NCBI GenBank assembly: GCA_028293545.1
Contig: JAQGOP010000046.1
Coordinates: 1-64,000 of the forward strand
Direction: 5' to 3'
Source of the DNA: Verrucomicrobiota bacterium
GTDB lineage: Bacteria; Verrucomicrobiota; Verrucomicrobiia; Opitutales; Opitutaceae
Length of the DNA: 64,000 nucleotides
Below are positions 36,639 to 46,835 of the stretch, piece after piece. Below the pieces are notes generated by a model, which had not been told where the DNA came from, ran no database searches, and worked only from the letters and a program-made list of their open reading frames with translations. Numbering within the stretch: the stretch's first letter is position 1; every line of letters starts with the position of its first letter. The position numbers were made by a program, and so were the translations under genes.

Positions 36639-38540
36639 CTAAGTCGCGAAAACCGGCGCGGCCGCGTTCTCGGACATCGCGGCCAGCACATCCGCCGGCT
36701 TCAGCTCGGCAAGCGGTGCACCGCCGGTTGGCGGGCAGCCGGCAGGTTGGAGAATTTTCACCGGGGCGTCGAACACCGGTCCCGTGCGAATCGGATTGGT
36801 GGGCCCAAAAAGGCCGATCACGGAAACGCCCAGCGCGTTCGCCAGGTGCATTCCGCCCGTGTCGTTGGTCACGAGCAGCCGGCAAGCCTGCAATCGCGCG
36901 CAGTACTCGGGCAACGAGGTGCGGCCGGCGATATCCTCCACCCGGTCGCCGAATCCCGCGGCGATGGCGGCGGTGATCGGGCGATCATTCGCGGTGCCGA
37001 AAAGCACGAAATGTCCGCCCGGCCGCGCTGCGATCAACGCGCGCCAATGTTCCACGGGCCAGCGTTTCGACGGATTATTCTCCGAACCCGCAATCAGCCC
37101 GATTGCGGAGGCGGGAATTTCACCCGCGGGTGGTTGCGGATGACGGTCCGGAGCGACGTTAAGCCCGAAGTGGCGGAGGAAGTTTTCCCAGAGTTCCAAC
37201 TGGTGATGCGTCCGTTCGTCGAAATCGGCCGGCACGCGGTAGGAATGCGACAGCAGCGGACGGCGTTTGCCGGGCCGGATGATTCCGAAGCGCTGGCGCG
37301 AACCGCCGAGCCAGGCTTCCAGGTCGCCGCGAAATGAATTCGTGAACAGCAGCCAGGTGTCCGGGTAGGCCGCGCGCAATTTCCAGAAGTGAAGGAAATA
37401 GCCGAGTCCGCGTGCCGGCAGCGGATGGAATCGATCGGCGACCTGCCAGCTTTTGAGCAACGCGAGGAATTGCGGCTTCGCAATCAGGGTAATTTCCGCG
37501 TCGGGTCGCGAAACCCGCAGCGCGCGCAGCAAGGGCACCGCCATGACGACGTCGCCGAGCCAATTCGGGAGCCGCACGAAGATCCGCGTCCGCCGCGGCA
37601 ATTCCGCTAATCCGCGCTGGCGGAGATCCGCGGCGATCAGGTCGCGCTTGGCCTCGAGGCGGAATCGGCGCGCCGGCACGTCCTGGTTCCGCCAGCGATT
37701 GTGCGCCCACAGCCAGGAAGCACAGAGGTTTTCATCGCTGGTGAGCTTGCCCTCGAGCCACTGGTTGAGCGCGATCGTGGCGCCGGCGGCAGTCTGGTCG
37801 TTCGCCACCAGGTCGAGGGCGAGCTCGACGCGCCAGAAACCCAGCCGACGCGGATAAATCACTTCGAGCGCGGCGGAAAATTTCTCCACCATCAGGCCCG
37901 GGAGATCGCTCGTGGAGCAGACCCGCCCGAGAAAAGTCGCGAGCCCGCCCTGCATGCCGGCGTTTTGGTCGAACAGGATGCCGGCCACGCCCTGGCGCCG
38001 AAGCACCTTGAGCAATTCGACGAATCCCTCGCGTCGCGAGAGCATGCGAAAACCAAAGCGCTCGCGCCCGCGTTTCACCCACTGGTCGGCCGCGGCGTTG
38101 TCGAGTGGACGGTAGATGATTCCCATCTCGGGAAACGGCTTTGGCAGCACCACGGGCATGCACGGCTGGACTTCCCAGTAGGCCATGTGCGTGGTGACCA
38201 TCACGACCGGGTAGGGCGCCCGCTGGTGGCGGAGCGTCAGGTCGACGAGCCGCGGGGAAGGCCGGATGATTTGGCGCAGGCGCTTCTCAGTGAGGAACGG
38301 GATGGCGAGCGACAGCAGCACCGTTTCGGCAAGGCGCCGGGAGCTGTGGCGGGCGATGCGGCGGTGCCATGACGCCGGGCGCTCGGGAAACGCGTGGTGA
38401 AGGTTCGACCGCGCGACCTGGCGCCGACGCGGGATGGCCCAGAACATCAATTCGCCCAGGATTGTCGCGACTCCGTGCAGCAGCGGCTCCGGCAAATGAG
38501 CCAGGATCCAGCCGGAAGTTTGAAGCAGGAGTTTCTGCAC
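36639..38540 (-). CDS. fusion: LpxL/HtrB-type lysophospholipid acyltransferase + ADP-heptose:LPS heptosyltransferase (GT9)
   Basis: N-terminal acyltransferase with MVTTHMAYWEVQP and FDQNAGMQGGLATFLGR; C-terminal VRLPNWLGDVVMAVPLLRAL and TNDTGGMHLANALGVSVIGLFGPTNP. Confidence 0.88.
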   Translation of the reverse strand: MQKLLLQTSGWILAHLPEPLLHGVATILGELMFWAIPRRRQVARSNLHHAFPERPASWHRRIARHSSRRLAETVLLSLAIPFLTEKRLRQIIRPSPRLVDLTLRHQRAPYPVVMVTTHMAYWEVQPCMPVVLPKPFPEMGIIYRPLDNAAADQWVKRGRERFGFRMLSRREGFVELLKVLRRQGVAGILFDQNAGMQGGLATFLGRVCSTSDLPGLMVEKFSAALEVIYPRRLGFWRVELALDLVANDQTAAGATIALNQWLEGKLTSDENLCASWLWAHNRWRNQDVPARRFRLEAKRDLIAADLRQRGLAELPRRTRIFVRLPNWLGDVVMAVPLLRALRVSRPDAEITLIAKPQFLALLKSWQVADRFHPLPARGLGYFLHFWKLRAAYPDTWLLFTNSFRGDLEAWLGGSRQRFGIIRPGKRRPLLSHSYRVPADFDERTHHQLELWENFLRHFGLNVAPDRHPQPPAGEIPASAIGLIAGSENNPSKRWPVEHWRALIAARPGGHFVLFGTANDRPITAAIAAGFGDRVEDIAGRTSLPEYCARLQACRLLVTNDTGGMHLANALGVSVIGLFGPTNPIRTGPVFDAPVKILQPAGCPPTGGAPLAELKPADVLAAMSENAAAPVFAT

Positions 38541-38635
38541 GCGCGAGTCGGATTAGCGTTTGATTTGAACGTCAATCTGCATCAAACGATGCGGCCCGGC
38601 GGTTAAAAGCAGATTCTGCCCGCACCGTCCGTGCC

Positions 38636-39601
38636 ATGCTCGAACTTCTCATCATCAAACCATCCTCGCTCGGGGACATCGTCCACGGGCTGCAGGTCGC
38701 GACGTCGCTCAAGGCGCAGCGCGAAGGGTTGAGGATTTCATGGGTGGTGCGGGACATCTTCGCGCCGATTGTCCGCGCGTGCGAAGCGATCGACCAGGTT
38801 TATGTCTTTGAGCGTTCGGCCGGGGCGAAGGGCTTCCTCCGCCTGATGCGCGAAATCCGGCAGACGAAATTTGACTATGTGTTCGATTTCCAGGGCCTGC
38901 TGCGCACGGGCCTGATGACCTCGCGCACGCTCGCGAAGAAAAAAATCGGGCGCACCGATGCCCGCGAGTGGTCGGGGATTTTCTACGACGAAAAAGTCCC
39001 GCTCCCGCCCGAGGGCCGGCGCAGCCACGCGGTTGAAATCCTCCTGCAGTTCTGCCCGGTGCTCGGCGCCAAGCCCGAGCTGCGCGGGCACCTCAAGTTC
39101 GGCGAGGCTGGGACATTGAACCTGAGCTTTGCCGAGGGCCGCGGCGGCGCGAAGCCCTACCTGATGTTTCCCGACAGCCGTCGCGCGGAGAAATGCTGGG
39201 GCGGTTTCAAGCAGCTCACGGAAATGATCCTGCGCGAGAACCGCACCCGGAAGGTGATCTGGGCCGGCAACAACCGCGTGCCGGACCGCAATGCGTACCC
39301 GGCGGAGCAATTCCTCAACCTCACCGCCAACACCAGCCTCGTGTCGCTGCCGGCGCTGATCAAACGCGCGGACTGGGTCATCACCAACGACAGCGGCCCG
39401 ATGCACCTCGCGGCGGCGCTGGGGGTGAAGACGCTGGGGATTTTTGGCCCGACGGACCCGCGGTTGTTTGGGCCGTACCCGCTGACGGCGCCGACGAACT
39501 TCGTGGTGCAGGCGCCGGTGGGCGACTTGAAGCTGCTTTCGGCGAAGGATGTCTATGCGCGTTTCCAGCGCGCGCGCGCGCGATTCGAAAAGAACCGCTG
39601 A
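38636..39601 (+). CDS. glycosyltransferase family 9 (heptosyltransferase I-like)
   Basis: LLIIKPSSLGDIVHGLQVATSLK, ITNDSGPMHLAAALGVKTLGIFGPTDP. Confidence 0.9.
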   Translation: MLELLIIKPSSLGDIVHGLQVATSLKAQREGLRISWVVRDIFAPIVRACEAIDQVYVFERSAGAKGFLRLMREIRQTKFDYVFDFQGLLRTGLMTSRTLAKKKIGRTDAREWSGIFYDEKVPLPPEGRRSHAVEILLQFCPVLGAKPELRGHLKFGEAGTLNLSFAEGRGGAKPYLMFPDSRRAEKCWGGFKQLTEMILRENRTRKVIWAGNNRVPDRNAYPAEQFLNLTANTSLVSLPALIKRADWVITNDSGPMHLAAALGVKTLGIFGPTDPRLFGPYPLTAPTNFVVQAPVGDLKLLSAKDVYARFQRARARFEKNR

Positions 39602-39612
39602 CCTATTTTTTC

Positions 39613-40884
39613 ATGCTCGATCCCAAACTGATTCGTGAGTCGCCCGACCTGGTTCGCGCGGCGATTGCCAAGAAACACCTCGAGGTCGACCTCGATGCCG
39701 TCCTGGCGATCGATTCGATGTGGCGCGCCCAGTTGCAGGAGGTCGAGGCGTTGCGCGCGACGCAGAAGGCCGCGAACGCCGCGATGGCGGCGCTGCCCAA
39801 GGGATCGCCGGAATTCATCGCGAAGGTCACGGAGATGAAAGCCGTGTCGGCGCAGGTGAAGGAGAAGGACGCGCAGCTGACCGAGACGCAGGAGAAATTC
39901 CGCCTCGCGATGCTCTCGATTCCCAACCTCCCGCACGCGAGCGTGCCCGAAGGCCGGACCCCGGAGGACAATGTCGTTTTCGCGCTCCACGGTTCGCACA
40001 TGGAGCCGAAGCCCCATGCGCTGCCGCACTGGGAAATCCCGGGGTTCGAGCGGTTGTTTGATTTTGCGCGCGGCGCCAAGGTGACCGGCGCGGGTTTTCC
40101 TTTCTTCATCGGCGACGGCGCGAAGCTCGCCCGGGCCCTGCTCCAGTTCTTCCTCGAGGAAGATGGCAAGGCCGGGTACGTCGAGGTCAGCCCGCCGATC
40201 TTCGTCAACGCCGCGAGCGCGACCGCGACCGGCCAGCTGCCCGACAAGGAGGGCCAGATGTACGAGACGACGCCGGACCGCCTTTATGCGGTGCCGACCG
40301 CCGAGGTGCCGCTGACGAATTTTTTCCGCGACGAGATCCTGGAGGAATCCGCGCTGCCCGTTTATCGTTGCGCCTACACGCCCTGTTTTCGCCGCGAGGC
40401 CGGAAGTTATGGCAAGGACGTGCGGGGACTGAACCGCGTCCATCAATTCGACAAGGTCGAGCTGCTCAAGTGGGTCCATCCGTCGACGAGCTACGACGAA
40501 CTCGACAAGCTTCGCCTCGACGCCGAGGCCCTGCTGCGGAAACTCGACCTGCCTTACCGCGTGCTGCTGATGTGCGGCGGCGACGTCGGTTTCGCGCAGG
40601 CGAAAAAATACGACCTCGAAGTCTGGGGCGCCGGGCAGAAACGGTGGCTGGAAGTTTCGAGCTGTTCAAATTTCGAGGCGTTCCAGGCCCGCCGCGCGCA
40701 GATCCGTTTTCGCTCCAAGGAAACGGGTAAGCCGGAACTGGTGCACACGATCAATGGCTCCGGGCTGGCCGTGCCCCGCGTGCTCGCGGCGATCCTCGAA
40801 AATAATCTCCAGGCCGATGGGCGGGTCAAAATTCCCGAGGCGCTCGTGCCGTATTTCGGCAAGGAGTACCTCAGCTTCAAGTGA
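39613..40884 (+). CDS. serS: seryl-tRNA synthetase
   Basis: N-terminal coiled coil; class II motifs YRCAYTPCFRREAGSYGKDVRGLNRVHQFDKVE and NGSGLAVPRVLAAILEN. Confidence 0.97.
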   Translation: MLDPKLIRESPDLVRAAIAKKHLEVDLDAVLAIDSMWRAQLQEVEALRATQKAANAAMAALPKGSPEFIAKVTEMKAVSAQVKEKDAQLTETQEKFRLAMLSIPNLPHASVPEGRTPEDNVVFALHGSHMEPKPHALPHWEIPGFERLFDFARGAKVTGAGFPFFIGDGAKLARALLQFFLEEDGKAGYVEVSPPIFVNAASATATGQLPDKEGQMYETTPDRLYAVPTAEVPLTNFFRDEILEESALPVYRCAYTPCFRREAGSYGKDVRGLNRVHQFDKVELLKWVHPSTSYDELDKLRLDAEALLRKLDLPYRVLLMCGGDVGFAQAKKYDLEVWGAGQKRWLEVSSCSNFEAFQARRAQIRFRSKETGKPELVHTINGSGLAVPRVLAAILENNLQADGRVKIPEALVPYFGKEYLSFK

Positions 40885-41936
40885 CCCGGTCCTCCGCGCG
40901 CGCCTCGGGCCGGGTTTCGTGGGCGCATTGCGCGTCGAAACTCGCCGAAGCCTTGCCGCGGGCCCGGCTTCATCCCGCGGTCGTCGCCTGGGCGGAAAGC
41001 GCGTCGCCGCGGAAAACCTGGGCGATCGCATTTTCCGGCGGAGCCGACTCGCTCTGCCTGCTGCTGCTGCTCTGGGCGCATTGGCCGACCCGGCGAAGGC
41101 ACCTGTGCGCCCTGCACTTCAATCACCGGTTGCGCGGGGTGGAATCCCGGCGCGATGCCGAATTCTGCCGCAAAGCCTGCCGCGGCTTGGGAATTAAACT
41201 GATCGAGGGCGAGTGGTCGGACGCCCATGCGGGCGCCAGCGAAGCGGAGGCGCGCGCGGCGCGGCATATGTTTTTCGCGCGGCATTCGCGCGCGCTTTGG
41301 AGCGGCCACCAGCAGGACGACATCGCCGAGACTTTTTTCATGCGGCTCGCGCGTGGCAGCGGCACGGGCGGATTGTCGGCGCCGCGGCCGATCCACGCGA
41401 TGCCGGCGGGACGAACCCATGTGCGCCCGCTCCTCACGGTTTCAAAGGCCCAGATCCTCGCCGCGCTGCGAGCCGCCGGAGCGACCTGGCGCGAGGACTC
41501 GACGAACAGCGGGCGCTATTATTTCCGAAATCGAATCAGGCGCGACGTCCTGCCGGCATGGGAACAGGCCGCGCAACGCGATGCGCTCGCCGGTGCCGCC
41601 CGGTCGCGGGAGCTGCTGGAGGACGATGATTCCGCACTCGAGGCCTGGCTCGCGGAAATCGAACCGATGGCCAAGGACGGGTCGCTCAACCTCAAGCGGA
41701 TTCACGGCAAGCCGCGGGCACTCGTGCGCCGCGCGCTTCATCGTTGGCTGCTCGCCCAGCGCCGGACGTTTCATCTTTCGCGCCAGGCGTTCGATTCATT
41801 GCTCGGATCGGTGATGCGCGGAAGCCCGACGCGCCAAAGCCTGGGCGCGGAAAGTTTCGCCGTCATTGAAAAGTCCCGGCTGCGTTTTGTGGCGCGGGGT
41901 AAATATACCCAGGATTTCCACCCTTCGGCCAATTGA
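40881..41936 (+). CDS. tilS: tRNA(Ile)-lysidine synthetase
   Basis: IAFSGGADSLCLLLLL, HFNHRLRG, HQQDDIAETFFMRLARGSG. Confidence 0.93.
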   Translation: MTRSSARASGRVSWAHCASKLAEALPRARLHPAVVAWAESASPRKTWAIAFSGGADSLCLLLLLWAHWPTRRRHLCALHFNHRLRGVESRRDAEFCRKACRGLGIKLIEGEWSDAHAGASEAEARAARHMFFARHSRALWSGHQQDDIAETFFMRLARGSGTGGLSAPRPIHAMPAGRTHVRPLLTVSKAQILAALRAAGATWREDSTNSGRYYFRNRIRRDVLPAWEQAAQRDALAGAARSRELLEDDDSALEAWLAEIEPMAKDGSLNLKRIHGKPRALVRRALHRWLLAQRRTFHLSRQAFDSLLGSVMRGSPTRQSLGAESFAVIEKSRLRFVARGKYTQDFHPSAN

Positions 41937-41982
41937 CTTATACAGGAGGAACATCCACGGTTTGGCCTCAGTCCAACCCCCC

Positions 41983-44001
41983 ATGCCCGATCCCGATAAT
42001 AATAAGAAACGTCGCTCGCTGAAAAACCTGCCTCCTGATCGTTTCCAGCCGAAGATGCTGGTGATCTGGTTGGTCATCGTGCTCGCGGCCATCTCACTGC
42101 TCTTTTTTGCGCCGGGCGGCCTCAAGTCGCCGGCCTCCGTGAAGATCCAAAAGGTCGTTGAGCTTGCCGAACAGGGCAAGGTGCGCGAAGGCGTCATCCG
42201 TCCCGACGCTTCGGGCGGTCGCGACTGGGTCGTCATCACCGGCGAAACCGCCAAGGATGCCGGCCTCGAGGGAGATCGCGGCCCGACCACGCAGTTCCGC
42301 GCCGCCGGTCGCCTGACCGACGCCAACATGGAGCGCCTGCAAAAATCACAGGCCTTCGCCGAACAGCCCGCGACCACGCTGCTGTCCCAGATCGCGGTGA
42401 ACGTGATCCCGTTCCTCCTGATCATTGGGCTCCTTTATTTCCTTTTCATCCGCCAGCTCCGCCAGGCCGGCAAGGGTGCCCTCAGCTTCGGCAAGAGCCG
42501 AGCCAAGCTGCTGACGCGCGATCGCGACAAACTCACGTTTGCCGACGTTGCCGGTTGCGACGAAGCCAAGGAGGAAGTCAGCGAAGTCGTCGAATTCCTG
42601 AAGGACCCGAAAAAATTCACCAAGATGGGTGGCAAGATTCCGAAGGGCATCCTGATGGTCGGGCCTCCCGGCACCGGCAAGACACTCCTCGCGAAGGCCG
42701 TGGCGGGCGAAGCCGACGTTCCTTTCTTCAGCATCTCCGGTTCCGACTTTGTCGAGATGTTCGTGGGCGTCGGCGCGAGCCGCGTGCGCGACATGTTCGA
42801 GCAGGGCCGCAAGAGCGCGCCTTGCATCATCTTCATCGATGAAATCGACGCGGTCGGCCGCCAGCGCGGCGCCGGCCTCGGCGGCGGCAACGATGAACGC
42901 GAGCAGACCTTGAATTCGCTGCTCGTCGAGATGGACGGCTTCGACACCACGGAAGGCGTGATCATCATTGCGGCGACGAATCGCCCGGATGTGCTCGACA
43001 GCGCGCTGCTCCGCCCGGGTCGTTTCGACCGTCAAATCTACGTCGACCTTCCTGACTTGGTTGGCCGCGAGCAAATTCTCCGCGTGCATGCGCGGAAGAT
43101 CAGCCTCTCGGAAAATGTCGACCTCGCTTCCATCGCCCGCGGCACGCCCGGCCTTTCCGGCGCCGAGCTGGCCAACTTGCTCAACGAGTCCGCGTTGCTC
43201 GCGGCCCGTCGCGACAAGAAGAAGGTCGAGATGGTCGATATCGGTGACGCCCGCGACAAGGTCCTGTGGGGCCGCGAACGTCGTCGCGTCATGGACGACA
43301 GCGAAAAACGCGCGATCGCCTGGCACGAAGCCGGCCACGCAGTCGTCCAAGCCGTGCTCGATGACGGCACGGTGCCGGTCCACAAGGTCACGATCATCCC
43401 GCGCGGGCAGAGCCTGGGCAGCACGAGTTTTTTCCCGACGAAGGACATCCTGACCCGGGCCAAGAAAAAGCTGCTCGACCAAATCGCGATGGCGATGGGT
43501 GGACGCATTGCCGAGGAACTCGTGACCGGCGACATCAGCAACGGCGCTTACGGGGACATCAAGCAGGCCACGCGTATCGCACGCTCGATGGTCTGTGACT
43601 ACGGCATGAGCGACTTGGGCCCGATCGCGCTGGGCGAAAACCAGGACACGGTTTTCCTTGGCCGCGATATCACGAGGTCGACGCACATCAGCGAAGACAC
43701 CGCCCGCCGGATCGACGCCGCAGTCGGCGACTTGATCAGCAGCCAGTATACCCGCGCGCAGCAGATCATCGCCGAGCATCGGACCGCGCTGGACAAGATT
43801 GCGATGGCGCTGATCGAACACGAAACCATTGAAGGCAAACACGTCCTTGAGATCCTGAAGCACGGCGACATCCAGTCGCCCGTAATTCGCGAGGCGATGG
43901 GCAAGAGCGATGCCAAGGCCATGGAAAAGCGCGCCGCCGAAAAAGCCGCCGCTCCCGGGCCGATCGACAGCCTGCCGACGCCGTCGCCTTCACCGGCTTG
44001 A
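41983..44001 (+). CDS. ftsH: ATP-dependent zinc metalloprotease FtsH
   Basis: [50 protein letters not shown] zinc site. Confidence 0.98.
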   Translation: MPDPDNNKKRRSLKNLPPDRFQPKMLVIWLVIVLAAISLLFFAPGGLKSPASVKIQKVVELAEQGKVREGVIRPDASGGRDWVVITGETAKDAGLEGDRGPTTQFRAAGRLTDANMERLQKSQAFAEQPATTLLSQIAVNVIPFLLIIGLLYFLFIRQLRQAGKGALSFGKSRAKLLTRDRDKLTFADVAGCDEAKEEVSEVVEFLKDPKKFTKMGGKIPKGILMVGPPGTGKTLLAKAVAGEADVPFFSISGSDFVEMFVGVGASRVRDMFEQGRKSAPCIIFIDEIDAVGRQRGAGLGGGNDEREQTLNSLLVEMDGFDTTEGVIIIAATNRPDVLDSALLRPGRFDRQIYVDLPDLVGREQILRVHARKISLSENVDLASIARGTPGLSGAELANLLNESALLAARRDKKKVEMVDIGDARDKVLWGRERRRVMDDSEKRAIAWHEAGHAVVQAVLDDGTVPVHKVTIIPRGQSLGSTSFFPTKDILTRAKKKLLDQIAMAMGGRIAEELVTGDISNGAYGDIKQATRIARSMVCDYGMSDLGPIALGENQDTVFLGRDITRSTHISEDTARRIDAAVGDLISSQYTRAQQIIAEHRTALDKIAMALIEHETIEGKHVLEILKHGDIQSPVIREAMGKSDAKAMEKRAAEKAAAPGPIDSLPTPSPSPA

Positions 44002-44017
44002 GTGATACAACTTCCCT

Positions 44018-44053
44018 GGCCGGCCCGGTTTATTCCGGGCCGGCCTTTTTTTT
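44018..44053 (+). terminator. intrinsic terminator downstream of ftsH
   Basis: GGCCGGCCCGG-tttatt-CCGGGCCGGCC followed by TTTTTTTT. Confidence 0.92.
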
Positions 44054-44116
44054 GGGCGCGCGGATGGAAAATCGTCCTTGGATTTGTCGTTCCAAAACGC
44101 AGGATACGCCCTTCCC

Positions 44117-45475
44117 ATGAAAATTTGCTGTATCGGAGCAGGTTACGTAGGAGGCCCCACTATGGCGATGATCGCCCTGAAGGCTTCCGATATCGAAGTG
44201 AAGGTCGTCGACATGAACGCGACCCGCATTGCCGCCTGGAATTCAGGCACGCTGCCGATCTATGAGCCGGGACTCGACGACGTCGTTAAACAGACACGGG
44301 GCAAGAACCTGCATTTTTCCACCGATGTCATCGGCGCGATCAAGGAAGCCGACATCATCTTCGTGGCCGTCAACACCCCGACGAAGACCTATGGCGTGGG
44401 CGCCGGCCGGGCTGCGGACCTTCGTTTCATCGAGTCGGTCGCGCGCACGATTGCCGACGTTGCGACCGGTCCGAAGATCATCGTCGAGAAATCCACCATC
44501 CCGGTAAAAACGGCCGAGACGATCAAGGACATCCTCAGCGCGAACTCCAAGGGCATTAAGTTTGAAGTGCTTTCCAACCCGGAATTCCTCGCGGAAGGCA
44601 CGGCAGTGGCGGACCTGCAGATGCCGGATCGCGTCCTCATCGGCGGTGAACGCACCCCCGGCGGCGAAAAAGCGATGCAGACGCTGGTCGACGTTTACGC
44701 CCGCTGGGTGCCGCGCGACCGCATCATCACGACCAATCTCTGGTCGTCAGAGCTTTCCAAGCTCGTGGCGAACGCGTTCCTGGCGCAGCGGATTTCCTCG
44801 ATCAATTCCATTTCCGCGCTCTGCGAGGCGACCGGTGCAGACGTCGATGAAGTGGCGAACGCGATCGGCAAGGATTCGCGCATCGGCCCGAAATTCCTGA
44901 AGGCCTCGGTCGGCTTTGGCGGATCCTGTTTCCAAAAGGATATCCTGAATCTCGTCTATCTCTGCGAACACTTCGGCCTGCCGGAGGTCGCGACGTACTG
45001 GGATGGCGTGGTGAAGATGAACGACTGGCAGAAGCACCGTTTCGCGGCCAAGATTGTGCGCTCGCTGTTCAACACCGTCGCCGACAAGAAAATCGCCGTG
45101 CTTGGGTTCGCGTTCAAGAAGGACACCAACGACACGCGCGAGTCGGCGGCCATCGCCGTGTGCCGCGACCTGCTGGCCGAGCAGGCCAAGGTCGTGGTCT
45201 ATGACCCGCAGGTTCCGGCCGACGAAATCCGCGCCGACATCCTTGGAAAAGGAAAGGAAGAGGCCCGGCTCACCGTGGCGAAATCGGCGTACGAAGCCGC
45301 CGACGGCGCGCACGCCATCGCGATTGTGACCGAATGGGACGAGTTCAAGAAACTCGACTACGCGAAGATTCTCGGGGCCATGCACAAGCCGGCGTTTGTT
45401 TTCGACGGCCGCAACATCCTCGACCTCACCAAGCTCGCCGCGATGGGTTTCCGCACTTACGGCATCGGCAAGTAA
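44117..45475 (+). CDS. UDP-glucose 6-dehydrogenase
   Basis: [55 protein letters not shown]. Confidence 0.95.
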   Translation: MKICCIGAGYVGGPTMAMIALKASDIEVKVVDMNATRIAAWNSGTLPIYEPGLDDVVKQTRGKNLHFSTDVIGAIKEADIIFVAVNTPTKTYGVGAGRAADLRFIESVARTIADVATGPKIIVEKSTIPVKTAETIKDILSANSKGIKFEVLSNPEFLAEGTAVADLQMPDRVLIGGERTPGGEKAMQTLVDVYARWVPRDRIITTNLWSSELSKLVANAFLAQRISSINSISALCEATGADVDEVANAIGKDSRIGPKFLKASVGFGGSCFQKDILNLVYLCEHFGLPEVATYWDGVVKMNDWQKHRFAAKIVRSLFNTVADKKIAVLGFAFKKDTNDTRESAAIAVCRDLLAEQAKVVVYDPQVPADEIRADILGKGKEEARLTVAKSAYEAADGAHAIAIVTEWDEFKKLDYAKILGAMHKPAFVFDGRNILDLTKLAAMGFRTYGIGK

Positions 45476-45575
45476 ACCGCCGCCGCCGGCGAAACCGCGA
45501 CCGGGGGTGAAACGCGTCGCCGACGCCAGGCCGATGGGGTGGTTGGTCCCGCCTGAGCGGGCCAGTCGCGCTCGA

Positions 45576-46829
45576 TCAGACGATGGGCAACGCGCCGAAT
45601 TTTCCGCCCAGCACGGCCTGTGAAGAGCTGTGCATCCAGCCATCCAGCATCGTGGCGTAGACGCTGCGGAAGTCCGTGCTGAACGTCAGGTCCTGGTTCG
45701 CCGCCAACGCGAGCGAAGGCGCGGTGCCGTGGAGGCCGCCTTTGACGCGCGAGCCCATGACAAACAGCGGGGCTGCCGTGCCGTGGTCCGTTCCGCGGCT
45801 TTCGTTCTCGCTTGGCCGGCGGCCGAATTCCGAAAAGGTCATTGTCATGACCTGCCCGTCGAGCCGGTGCTTTTCCAGGTCCTCCTGGAAGGCAGCCAGG
45901 CCCGAGGACAGCCGGGCGAGCAAGTTCGCCTGCTGGTTCGCCTGGTTGCTGTGCGTATCGAAGCCGCTCAGCGAAACAAAATAAACCCGCGTGGGCAGGC
46001 CGGCCGCGATCAGCGCCGCAACGTTGCGCAGCGAAGAGGCGAACGCATTGGAAGGATAGCTCGCGGACGGACGGTAATCGCCGATGACGCGCTGGACTTT
46101 TTTCTCCGTGACGAGCGCATCCATCAACGTGTGCTTGAGGAACGCCGCGTTGTCGTTTTCCGGGGGCTGCTGTTTGACCAGCGACTCGAGCAGCTGGCGG
46201 TTCTCCTCGTTCTCGCGGCGGTTTCCTCCGCCGGGAATCAGGCCAAAGGTCGGATGGTCGTGGTGGCTCTGGAACGACTGGGGCACGCCGTTGCTGATGT
46301 GGATGCCGACCGGATCATGGTCGTCGGCGGGCTGTCCCGTGCACGCGTTGTCCAGGTAGCGCCCGATCCAGCCTTCGGAGAGGAACTCGTTGCTGCCGCT
46401 CGCGGTTTCCCAGATTTCCGTCGAGCGAAAATGGCTCCGGTTGGGATTCGGGTAACCCACGTTTTGGACGACCGCGAGTTTGCCGTCGTGGAAGAGCTCG
46501 TGGAGAGCGCCGCACGAGGGATGAAGGCCGACGGTGTCGCTCAGCTGGAGAACCTTATCCTTGGCCAGGCCAAGCGTGGGACGGAGCCGGTAGTAATTCG
46601 CGTCCTCGAACGGCACGAGCGTGTTCAACCCATCGTTGCCGCCGGCGAGTTGGACCAGCACGAGGATCGGCCGGCCGGTTTCAGGACCGGTCGTGGCGGC
46701 CATCGCGGAATTGACGAGGAACGCCGGGGCAAAATGGCTGAAGGCGAGGAGGCCGATGCCGCGTCCCGACGCTTGCAGGAATTCACGGCGGGTGGTGGGA
46801 AACGCAGCGGTGGAATGGTTGGCGGGCAT
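45576..46829 (-). CDS. DUF1501 domain protein (Tat-type leader)
   Basis: TRREFLQASGRG leader, VLVQLAGGNDGLNTLVPFEDANYYRLRP, SEFGRRPSENESRGTDHGTAAPLFVMG. Confidence 0.92.
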   Translation of the reverse strand: MPANHSTAAFPTTRREFLQASGRGIGLLAFSHFAPAFLVNSAMAATTGPETGRPILVLVQLAGGNDGLNTLVPFEDANYYRLRPTLGLAKDKVLQLSDTVGLHPSCGALHELFHDGKLAVVQNVGYPNPNRSHFRSTEIWETASGSNEFLSEGWIGRYLDNACTGQPADDHDPVGIHISNGVPQSFQSHHDHPTFGLIPGGGNRRENEENRQLLESLVKQQPPENDNAAFLKHTLMDALVTEKKVQRVIGDYRPSASYPSNAFASSLRNVAALIAAGLPTRVYFVSLSGFDTHSNQANQQANLLARLSSGLAAFQEDLEKHRLDGQVMTMTFSEFGRRPSENESRGTDHGTAAPLFVMGSRVKGGLHGTAPSLALAANQDLTFSTDFRSVYATMLDGWMHSSSQAVLGGKFGALPIV

Positions 46830-46835
46830 GGTGGC

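Noticed and set aside
42346-43863. 505-aa minus-strand ORF inside ftsH
   Set aside because: Antisense shadow of a highly conserved gene.
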